Part shown: positions 25,834 through 32,194 of the stretch, piece after piece
How the letters are laid out: every line of letters starts with the position of its first letter
How positions within the stretch are numbered: position 1 is the stretch's first letter
Source of the DNA: Alphaproteobacteria bacterium
GTDB lineage: Bacteria; Pseudomonadota; Alphaproteobacteria; JAJFFI01
Assembly (NCBI GenBank): GCA_030066595.1
Contig: JASJBI010000015.1
Span: forward strand, 1 to 32,194
DNA length: 32,194 nt
Reading direction: 5' to 3'
The notes under the pieces: generated by a model
Databases searched by the model: none
What the model was told of the DNA's origin: nothing
The model's input: only the letters and a program-made list of their open reading frames with translations
Made by a program: the position numbers and the translations under genes

Positions 25834-26519
25834 GCCGCCAACAGATCGCAGAGTTCCGGCACCGCTGCGATGACCGGAAATCCGTTCTCCGGCGCCGCCC
25901 GCTGCGCCTCCTCGGGCGCCACCCAAACGAACCTCATTCCGAGTGCGTCCGCGCCAGCCTTGTCCCGCCGCAGCGAATCGCCGACGAAGAGGCAGCGCTC
26001 CGGCGTCGCCTCCATGGCCTCGAGTGCTGCCAGGAAAATTTTCCGATCAGGCTTCTCGACGCCGATCACCGCGCTGTCGATCGCCACGTCGACCAGATCC
26101 AAGAGACTGGCTTCGGCGCACACGCCTTCGAGGTTGCCGTAGAAGTTGGAGACGATGCCGAGCCGGAAGCGGTCCGCCAGGACCGCCAGCGCCGCACGGT
26201 TGCGCGCCAGGCGCGCGTTGGCGTCCCGCAAGAACGCCTGCGCGACGCGCTCGCCGCGCCCCGGATCGCCGGGCGGCAGGCGCTGCTCCAAAGCCTCGGT
26301 CAGCCGCGCCACGGTCGCGCCAAGGCCCATTTCGGCCGGCAGGGCGCCGACCAACGGATCGTCGGCCGCGTAGAAGTGCGGGGCGAATTCGTCCTCGCTC
26401 AGCGCCAGGCCTTCCTGGCGGTAGAGGTCGTGGAACCGTTGCCGCCAGGGAATCCCGTCCGCATCCAGCGTGCCGCCCAGATCGAACAAAATCGATGTGA
26501 TTCCGTCAGAAAGGCTCAT
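25830..26519 (-). CDS. HAD-superfamily hydrolase
   Basis: The 229-residue protein has HAD motif I as ILFDLGGTL, an alpha-helical cap (about residues 20-95), motif II LGIVSNFYGN, motif III lysine in GVEKPDRKIF, and motif IV FVGDSLRRDKAG with the metal aspartates. In motif I the second aspartate (normally D-x-D) is glycine. Some active phosphatases share a D-x-G form, so loss of activity does not follow, but rate or specificity may differ. A phosphatase for an inositol phosphate or the cluster product is the simplest role. The ATG at 26519 lacks a strong ribosome-binding site. Its TGA overlaps the nucleotidyltransferase start. Confidence 0.85.
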   Translation of the reverse strand: MSLSDGITSILFDLGGTLDADGIPWRQRFHDLYRQEGLALSEDEFAPHFYAADDPLVGALPAEMGLGATVARLTEALEQRLPPGDPGRGERVAQAFLRDANARLARNRAALAVLADRFRLGIVSNFYGNLEGVCAEASLLDLVDVAIDSAVIGVEKPDRKIFLAALEAMEATPERCLFVGDSLRRDKAGADALGMRFVWVAPEEAQRAAPENGFPVIAAVPELCDLLAA

Positions 26520-26607
26520 GGGCGATCGCCAGGCACAGTGTTGATTGTCTGGTGCGTGTGTCGTTCTGTGGTCGGCCACAAGCGCGGCCGCGGGGCCAGG
26601 CTGACGT

Positions 26608-27747
26608 TCAGCCCCGCTCGCGAGCGCCCTGCGCGGGATTGGTAGAAACCCGCGCGCCGGCCTCGGGGTCCTGAATGAAGGCCTCGCACAGATCGTGGGC
26701 CACCGAATCGCGCATCTGGACCGGCGGGCTCTTCATGTAGTAGGCCGAGGGCGCCTCAAGAGGTCCCGCGAGCCCGCGGCTGAGGCCCAGCTTGGCGCAG
26801 CGGACCGCATCGATCACCACGCCGGCGCTGTTGGGCGAATCCTGAACCGACAGGCGCAGCTCCAGCTCGATCGGCAGATCGCCGAAACCGCGGCCCTCGA
26901 TACGGATGAAGCAGACCTTGTTGTCCTTCTGCCAAGCCACATAGTCCGAGGGACCGATGTGGATGTTCTTGCTCTCCAGAGGCACGTCCAGCTGGGACTG
27001 CACGGACTGGGTCTTCGACTGCTTCTTCGAGACCAGCCGCCCCTGCTCCAGCATGTTCAGGAAATCCGTGTTGCCGCCGGTGTTGAGCTGATAGGTGCGG
27101 TCGACGCCCACGCCCCGGTCATTGAACAGGCGGCTCAGTGTGCGGTGGACGATCGTCGCGCCGACCTGGCTCTTGATGTCGTCGCCGATGATCGGCAGGC
27201 CCGCGGCTTCGAAGCGCGAGGCCCAGTCCGGATCCGAGGCGATGAAGACCGGCACGCAGTTGACCATGGCCGTGCCCGCCTTCAGGGCGGCTTCGGCATA
27301 GTGACGGACGGCCCGCTCGGATCCGACGGGCAGATAGCACACCAGGACGTCCGCGTCCGCGGCGCGCAGGGTCTCGGCCACGTCGACCGGCGGCAGGGAC
27401 GCAGGGCGGAACGCCTGGTCCCCGTCGTAGTCGTCCATATGGGGGGCGACGCCGTCCAGGATCGGGCCCATCTGCACGACCACGTTCGAGACCGGTAGGG
27501 CCGACTGGAACACCTCGGCGCAGTTCGGCTTGGCAAAGATCGCCTCCTGCAGAGGCCGGCCGACCTTGCGCTCGTCGACGTCGAAGGCCGCAACGATCTC
27601 GATGTCCCGGCTGGTCCATCCGCCGATCTCGGGATGCATCACGCCAATCAGGTCTTTCGGGCTCCGGTTCGCGTAGTACTCCAGCCCTTGGACCAGCGCA
27701 CTCGCGCAGTTGCCGACGCCCGCAAGCGCAACCCTAATTTTCGACAT
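26608..27747 (-). CDS. ino1: myo-inositol-1(3)-phosphate synthase (prokaryotic short form)
   Basis: The 379-residue protein would convert glucose 6-phosphate to inositol 3-phosphate using internal NAD cycling. It has the Rossmann motif [29 protein letters not shown], then the Ino1 hallmarks [13 protein letters not shown] near residue 220, [12 protein letters not shown] with active-site lysines, and [36 protein letters not shown] and [12 protein letters not shown] lie toward the C-terminus. Length fits the actinobacterial/archaeal-type short enzyme (about 360-390), not the eukaryotic type. The ATG at 27747 has GGAGG about 11 bases upstream; an in-frame ATG at 27765 is possible. It is the first gene of the leftward cluster, with an 88-bp gap before the HAD gene. 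Confidence 0.93.
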   Translation of the reverse strand: MSKIRVALAGVGNCASALVQGLEYYANRSPKDLIGVMHPEIGGWTSRDIEIVAAFDVDERKVGRPLQEAIFAKPNCAEVFQSALPVSNVVVQMGPILDGVAPHMDDYDGDQAFRPASLPPVDVAETLRAADADVLVCYLPVGSERAVRHYAEAALKAGTAMVNCVPVFIASDPDWASRFEAAGLPIIGDDIKSQVGATIVHRTLSRLFNDRGVGVDRTYQLNTGGNTDFLNMLEQGRLVSKKQSKTQSVQSQLDVPLESKNIHIGPSDYVAWQKDNKVCFIRIEGRGFGDLPIELELRLSVQDSPNSAGVVIDAVRCAKLGLSRGLAGPLEAPSAYYMKSPPVQMRDSVAHDLCEAFIQDPEAGARVSTNPAQGARERG

Positions 27748-28309
27748 CTCGACCACCGCCTCCATACTCTACCATTCGGAAAGTGCCCCCACCAAGCCCG
27801 GCGCCATAACGTGTTTTCTTGTGCTTCGTCTCACGGAGGGAAGCTGGTACGGCGTCCGGTTGGCCCCGCCTGGTGTGATGTCGCCTCTTTCGACTGCCGG
27901 GTGGGCCAAAAGCTACAGGACGAAACGCACAGTGTCACGCGGCCATTGGGATTTCTTTTCCACAAATCCGGTGCGGATTGTTGAATTTGGCCGCCTGTTG
28001 CCCTCCAGATACAGTATGCCGGTTCACTTGTGGCCATAGCCAAAGACCTACGGTAGATGGTGCGTTTGCGCCGATCTTCAAGGTGCGGATGGCCGCCCTG
28101 GCGTGCCGGAAGCCCGGATGTTGGTGACCCGGATCGCTGGTCCACAAGACCTTGATGTTCGCTGAGTTTCGACGGGCCAGTGCCACGCAACCGTGCGCGC
28201 GCGCCGCGCCGCGGGATTGGCTGCCGACTCGGTAGACCGCATAATGATCGCTGGCGGCGCGCCCGCAGCTAAAATCTCAGCCGAGCGCCCGACCGCTACC
28301 GCTGGAAGA
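27748..28309. other. 562-bp lower-GC divergent intergenic region with an inverted repeat
   Basis: The gap between the leftward ino1 cluster and the rightward FUSC gene is less GC-rich than the genes. Its open frames on either strand do not resemble any family, although a decayed gene cannot be excluded. AATCCG-gtg-CGGATT at 27965-27979 is a perfect 6-bp inverted repeat in an AT-rich patch, a candidate operator. No promoter could be fixed with confidence. Confidence 0.4.
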
Positions 28310-30490
28310 ATGGGGCCGCTCTTGCTGTCTCGCCGCGCCAAGGAAGCGATCAAGACCGGCCTCGCCATGGCGATCGCCTTCGCGATCGCCCTCGGCATGG
28401 GCTGGGACAAGCCCCATTGGGCCGGCTTCGCGGTCGCCATGATCAGCCTGACCACCGCCGGACAGTCGCTCAACAAGGGCGCCATGCGGATGTTCGGGAC
28501 CCTGGTGGCGGTCATCGCGGCGTTCACCATCCTCTCCCTGTTCTGGCAGGACCGCTGGCCGCTGATGCTGGCGCTGTCCCTCTATGTCGGGTTCTGCACC
28601 TACATGCTGACAGGCAAGCGCTTACAGTACTTCTGGTTCGTGAGCGCCTTCGTCTGTTTGATCATCGTGGTCGACGCCGGCAACACGTCCGAAAGCGCCT
28701 TTCAGATCGCGGTGGAGCGCACCCAGGAAACCGCCATCGGGATCCTGGTCTACGCGCTTGTCGCCGGGCTCCTCTGGCCGCAAAGCAGCCGGGGCGATCT
28801 CGAGGCGGCGAGCCGCAAGCTGCTCGCCGTCCAGCACCGGCTCTACGGCACCTATCGAGACCTTATGGCCGGCAAGGGCAATGCGGAGGACTCCCGGCAG
28901 CTCAGGATGCAGGAGGTCCAGCTGGTCCACCAAATGGGATCGGCGCTGAGCGCGGCGACGACGGACAGCTACACTGTCTGGGAGGCGCGCCATCGGTGGC
29001 GGCGGTTCCGGGACGAGGCCACCGACCTCGGCGAGGCGCTCGAGGGCTGGCGCCGGAGTTTCCCCGAGGTCCGGGATCTGGATCTCGCAACGCTGCTGCC
29101 CAATCTCGACGCCGTCTGCGACGAGCTCGAGGCGCGTTTCGCGGAAATCGAGCGCATGCTCGATGGCGAAGCACCGCATCGGCAGACACGGGCTATCGAC
29201 CCAGAGGTGGACCGCCGGGCGGCCCGCGCGCTGTCCCATTTCGACAGAGCGGCCGTGGCGGTGACGAAAGCCCAGCTCGATCGCCTCGTGGGCCTCACCA
29301 GCGCGCTCTTCGACGTCATCCGGGACATCAAGGGCTTTGCGATAGTGCCTATAGGGCGGCCGCACGCTCCGGCGGCATCGAGGCGCGGCCTCGCCATCGA
29401 TCCCGACCGTCTCACGGCCGCCATCCGGGTCATGGCCACTCTCTGGGTCGCCTTCCTCCTCTGGGTTTATGTGGACCCGCCGGGCCACCAGACTTTCGTG
29501 CAGCTCGCGGGCACCATGGGGATGGCGGCGGCAATGATGTCCATGGTCCGCCCATCGACAATGCTCCTGCCGTTCGCCTTGGGGTGTGCCTTTGCCGGCG
29601 TGCTGTACGTCTTCGTCATGCCCCAGCTCTCGGGCTACGGGGAGCTGGCGTTGATGATCTTCGGCGCGACCTTCGCGATCTATTATTTGTTCTCTGAGCC
29701 GCGCCAGGCCTTGGCCAAGATGGGTGCCATCGTTCCCTTCATTGTTCTGATTTCCATCGAAAACCAGCAGACTTACAGCTTTGCCCGCTACGCCAATTCC
29801 GCGGCGATGATCCTGCTGGGGATTTCGCTGGTGGTAATCATGAATTATATCCCGACCTCGCCGCGGCCGGAAAAGACGTTCCTGCGCCTGTTCCGCCGAT
29901 TCTTCCGGCACGCGGATTTCCTGTTGTCGCGGATCGCTCTCGACTGGGAGCAGACCAAGGGGCTCGCGGGACGCTGGAAGACGATGTTCTACCGGAACGA
30001 CCTCTGGGAGCTGCCGTCGAAGCTCTTGGCCACCGGCCCGCAGATCGACTACCGGCAGTTTCCCGACAACACGCCGGAACAGGTGCAGGCGCTGACCGCC
30101 AGCCTGGGCGCGCTCACCTTCCGGATCATCGAGCTGGGCGACATGCGCGAGCGCCCGCAGGCGCAGTTCCTGGTGCAGGAACTGATCGCCGATCTCCGCG
30201 CCTGGCGCCTCGCGGTGCAGGAACAAATCCAAATCTGGGCCGACGATCCGGCGGCCGCGGCGCGCCAGGACATCGACATTCAGAAACGGGTGATCGATCG
30301 GCTCGCCCGGTTGGAAGCGCGGGTCGAGGAGACGTTCGACAAGGCGGGCGCGGGGGAGCTCAGCGCCGCGGACCGGGAGAACTTCTACCGCCTGCTGGGC
30401 GCTTTCCGTGGCCTCTCGGAGGCAGGCATTGATTTCGTGCGCATCGCGAACGGCATCAACTGGGGCAAGTGGCGCGAGGCGCGGTTCTGA
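28310..30490 (+). CDS. FUSC-family efflux membrane protein (AaeB-like)
   Basis: The protein is about 726 residues with two membrane blocks of similar layout. The first starts at AIKTGLAMAIAFAIALGMGW and runs to about residue 155 (ILVYALVAGLLWP). The second spans about 375-520 (MATLWVAFLLWVYVDPPGHQ to AMILLGISLVVIMNYIP). A soluble helical region follows each. This is the FUSC/AaeB pattern of proton-driven exporters for aromatic acids and similar compounds, working with an HlyD-type periplasmic adaptor. The start is uncertain: ATG 28310 lies just before the first helix, while 28244 and 28193 add unusual sequence and have no ribosome-binding site. The DUF1656 and HlyD genes follow after 155 bases. 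Confidence 0.85.
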   Translation: MGPLLLSRRAKEAIKTGLAMAIAFAIALGMGWDKPHWAGFAVAMISLTTAGQSLNKGAMRMFGTLVAVIAAFTILSLFWQDRWPLMLALSLYVGFCTYMLTGKRLQYFWFVSAFVCLIIVVDAGNTSESAFQIAVERTQETAIGILVYALVAGLLWPQSSRGDLEAASRKLLAVQHRLYGTYRDLMAGKGNAEDSRQLRMQEVQLVHQMGSALSAATTDSYTVWEARHRWRRFRDEATDLGEALEGWRRSFPEVRDLDLATLLPNLDAVCDELEARFAEIERMLDGEAPHRQTRAIDPEVDRRAARALSHFDRAAVAVTKAQLDRLVGLTSALFDVIRDIKGFAIVPIGRPHAPAASRRGLAIDPDRLTAAIRVMATLWVAFLLWVYVDPPGHQTFVQLAGTMGMAAAMMSMVRPSTMLLPFALGCAFAGVLYVFVMPQLSGYGELALMIFGATFAIYYLFSEPRQALAKMGAIVPFIVLISIENQQTYSFARYANSAAMILLGISLVVIMNYIPTSPRPEKTFLRLFRRFFRHADFLLSRIALDWEQTKGLAGRWKTMFYRNDLWELPSKLLATGPQIDYRQFPDNTPEQVQALTASLGALTFRIIELGDMRERPQAQFLVQELIADLRAWRLAVQEQIQIWADDPAAAARQDIDIQKRVIDRLARLEARVEETFDKAGAGELSAADRENFYRLLGAFRGLSEAGIDFVRIANGINWGKWREARF

Positions 30491-30492
30491 TG

Positions 30493-30508
30493 CTGTCAGT
30501 TCTGACAG
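30493..30508. promoter_or_regulatory. short perfect dyad between FUSC and DUF1656 genes
   Basis: CTGTCAG-tt-CTGACAG is a perfect 7-bp inverted repeat starting 2 bases after the FUSC stop. A T run is absent, so a terminator is unlikely. It could be an operator for the downstream pair or an mRNA-stabilising hairpin inside the operon. Confidence 0.35.
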
Positions 30509-30645
30509 TTCTCAGCGCGGGCGTTCGAACATAGCATCGGGGTTCGGGGCTCAACGAAATCTGGATCCATGACCGGCAGCGCATACGCACTCACGGGTTT
30601 GTCTGCCCTTCTTTGCCGCGGAAGCACGCTTGACGAGGGGATCCT

Positions 30646-30858
30646 ATGCCGCTGATCCCAAGCGAAGTCGCCATTGCAGGCGTCTATTTCCCGCCCTTGC
30701 TGTTCGCCGCCATTCTCGGCACGGTGGCCGCGATCGTGACCGCCTTTGCGCTCAACCGCTACCGGCTATCCCGTTTCTTCTATTATCCGCCCGTGGTCTT
30801 CCTGGCGCTGGCGGTCATCTACACGGGCCTGATCGGCACCTTCATCATACCGGTGTGA
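30646..30858 (+). CDS. DUF1656 small membrane protein (AaeX-like)
   Basis: The 70-residue protein has two hydrophobic segments (LLFAAILGTVAAIVTAFAL and FLALAVIYTGLIGTFIIPV). It has the DUF1656 landmarks: a start rich in I-x-G-V-Y-F-P-P, the RYRLSRFFYYPP loop between helices, and a short C-terminus. AGGGGA lies about 5 bases before the ATG. DUF1656 genes commonly sit with FUSC and HlyD genes in aromatic-acid efflux operons, as here. Its own role is not established. Confidence 0.9.
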   Translation: MPLIPSEVAIAGVYFPPLLFAAILGTVAAIVTAFALNRYRLSRFFYYPPVVFLALAVIYTGLIGTFIIPV

Positions 30859-30863
30859 CATCC

Positions 30864-31799
30864 ATGACAGGCGCATTGAGCACGACCCTGAGAGTTCTCT
30901 TGAGCGCCGTCGTGGTCGCGGCTGCCGCCGGCGTGGTCGCCTGGAAGTTCTGGGATTATGTGGTCAATCCCTGGACCCGCAACGGCCAGGTCCGCGCCCA
31001 GGTGGTCCAGATCACGCCGCGCATCTCGGGCCCCGTGGTCAATCTGCCGATCGAGGACAACCAGCGCGTCAAGCAGGGCGATTTGCTGTTCGAGATCGAC
31101 CCGCGCACCTTTGCGGCCGCAGTCGAGGAATCAAAGGGAGATCTTGCCCAGGCGCAGGCGAATTTCGACGAGGCAAAGGACAAGGCCGACCGCGGACGGG
31201 CGATCTTCAAGAAGGATCCCGGCGCCATGTCCGAGCAAGAGGTCATCGCGCGGGAAAACACCCAGCGCGCGGCGGAGGCCGCGGTCCTGAGCGCCGAGGG
31301 TCGGCACAAGCAGGCCGAACTGGACCTCGAGTTCACCAAGGTCCTGGCCCCGGTCGACGGCTATGTCACCAACCTGGGTCTGCGCCTCGGCGACCAGGCG
31401 GTGACCAACCAGGCCGCGCTCGCGCTGGTCGATATCAACAGCTTCTGGATCCACGGCTTCTTCCGGGAGAACTACATCGGCGGCATCACCAAGGGCGACC
31501 GGGCCATCGTCACCCTGATGAGCTATCCGGATCAGCCGATCGAGGGCCGCGTCGACAGCGTCGGCTGGGGCATCGCGCAGCAGGACGGCAGCACCGGCGA
31601 GGACCTTTTGCCGCAGATCAGCCCGACCTTCGAGTGGATCCGGCTGGCCCAGCGCGTGCCGGTCCGGATCCATATCGACAAGCTGCCCGAGGGCGTCGAG
31701 CTCCGGGTCGGCACCACGGCCTCGGTCATGGTCATGACCGGCACCGCCGGCAAGGACAGCAGCAAGCCGGTCGCCGCCGCGCCGCGCGCTCTGCAGTGA
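30864..31799 (+). CDS. HlyD-family periplasmic adaptor (EmrA/AaeA-like)
   Basis: The 311-residue membrane-fusion protein has an N-terminal anchor (residues 8-30) and a biotinyl-lipoyl half (VVQITPRISGPVVNLPIEDNQRVKQGDLLFEID). A coiled-coil hairpin follows (about residues 75-150, rich in Glu/Gln/Ala), then the second lipoyl half VLAPVDGYVTNLGLRLGDQAV and a beta-barrel domain. It would connect the FUSC exporter to the periplasm or an outer-membrane channel. The ATG at 30864 lies 5 bases after the DUF1656 stop with little ribosome-binding site, suggesting translational coupling. Confidence 0.92.
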   Translation: MTGALSTTLRVLLSAVVVAAAAGVVAWKFWDYVVNPWTRNGQVRAQVVQITPRISGPVVNLPIEDNQRVKQGDLLFEIDPRTFAAAVEESKGDLAQAQANFDEAKDKADRGRAIFKKDPGAMSEQEVIARENTQRAAEAAVLSAEGRHKQAELDLEFTKVLAPVDGYVTNLGLRLGDQAVTNQAALALVDINSFWIHGFFRENYIGGITKGDRAIVTLMSYPDQPIEGRVDSVGWGIAQQDGSTGEDLLPQISPTFEWIRLAQRVPVRIHIDKLPEGVELRVGTTASVMVMTGTAGKDSSKPVAAAPRALQ

Positions 31800-31832
31800 C
31801 GGTACGAGTGCGAAATCCATCGAGGGGGGGTC

Positions 31833-32194
31833 ATGGATCTCTTTGCAACGGTTGCCGTGCTCTTGGGGCTCGCGGCGCTCTTCAGCTACATCAACGAGGA
31901 GTTCCTCCACCTGGAGAAGACCATCGGGCTGATGGTGCTGGCGCTGGCGATGAGCGCCCTGGTCTGGATCCTCAGCGCCCTCGGCGTCGTTGACGCCCTC
32001 GACGAGCAGCGGGAACTGGTCTCCAAACTTGATCTGGGCGAAACGCTCCTGAAAGGCGTGCTCTGCTTCATGCTGTTCGCCGGCAGCGTCAACGTGAAGA
32101 TCAAGTTCCTCGATCAGGAGAAATGGACCATCGGATCGCTGGCCTTGGGCGGCACCCTGATCGCCTGGCTGCTCACCGGATTTCTGATCTGGGG
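31833..32194 (+). CDS. Na+/H+ (CPA1-type) antiporter, N-terminal part only
   Basis: The gene runs off the window end after 120 codons. The start MDLFATVAVLLGLAALFSYI, with an INEEFLHLEKTIGLMVLALAMS stretch next, then LGETLLKGVLCFMLFAGSVNVKI and IGSLALGGTLIAWLLTGFLIW, are typical early helices of CPA1 sodium/proton antiporters. The GAGGGGGGG tract just upstream is a strong ribosome-binding site. It follows the HlyD gene by 33 bases and may be co-transcribed with the efflux set. Confidence 0.75.
   Translation, partial: MDLFATVAVLLGLAALFSYINEEFLHLEKTIGLMVLALAMSALVWILSALGVVDALDEQRELVSKLDLGETLLKGVLCFMLFAGSVNVKIKFLDQEKWTIGSLALGGTLIAWLLTGFLIW

Noticed and set aside
27831..28190. possible gene on the minus strand upstream of FUSC
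   Set aside because: The roughly 119-codon frame has no recognisable motif or ribosome-binding site and unusual composition; kept only as a possible decayed gene in the intergenic note.

Overview
The window is a GC-rich stretch of bacterial chromosome, densely packed with short intergenic gaps. Gene content and protein style (two-part CobB, NDUFA9-like SDR, DM13 protein, FUSC/DUF1656/HlyD efflux set, short prokaryotic Ino1) suggest an alphaproteobacterium, probably near Rhodospirillales. That placement is inference from reading protein sequences, not from a tree. No rRNA, tRNA, CRISPR array, transposase or phage gene was seen.

Layout. 1-4509: a truncated GNAT gene (-), then malonyl-CoA synthetase (matB), cobyrinate a,c-diamide synthase (cobB) and an internally duplicated helical protein of unknown function (+). 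4570-9370: a probable redox-stress locus. A LysR regulator and an Fpg-like DNA glycosylase (-) diverge from a secreted cupredoxin-like protein, a MerA/Lpd-like flavin disulfide reductase and a TVP38/TMEM64 membrane protein (+), which ends at a strong intrinsic terminator. 9498-13428: a BT1-like MFS transporter, glycerate kinase and an NDUFA9-like SDR, all (-). The transporter is bracketed by two direct copies of a roughly 125-bp segment made of the glycerate kinase 3' end plus a hairpin, which looks like a recombination scar. 13787-16739: DM13 protein, glutaminyl-tRNA synthetase and a LysE-type exporter (+). A two-unit palindromic (BIME-like) repeat follows. 16884-19330: GMC oxidoreductase and a membrane-anchored GH25 lysozyme (-). 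19680-20366: a tiny membrane protein and a PcaC-like protein (+).

20591-27747 is the most interesting part. A leftward six-gene run with two 4-nt start/stop overlaps encodes myo-inositol-phosphate synthase (Ino1), a HAD hydrolase, a sugar/inositol-phosphate-type nucleotidyltransferase, an ATP-grasp ligase, a class III aminotransferase and a Gfo/Idh/MocA oxidoreductase. A CDP-alcohol phosphatidyltransferase with an N-terminal nucleotidyltransferase-like region converges on it. Together they could make an activated inositol phosphate, oxidise and aminate a cyclitol or side chain, ligate an acyl or amino acid unit, and transfer the product to an alcohol or lipid. The individual families are recognisable; the combined pathway and product are inference.

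28310-32194: a FUSC/DUF1656/HlyD efflux system (+) and the start of a Na+/H+ antiporter cut by the window edge.
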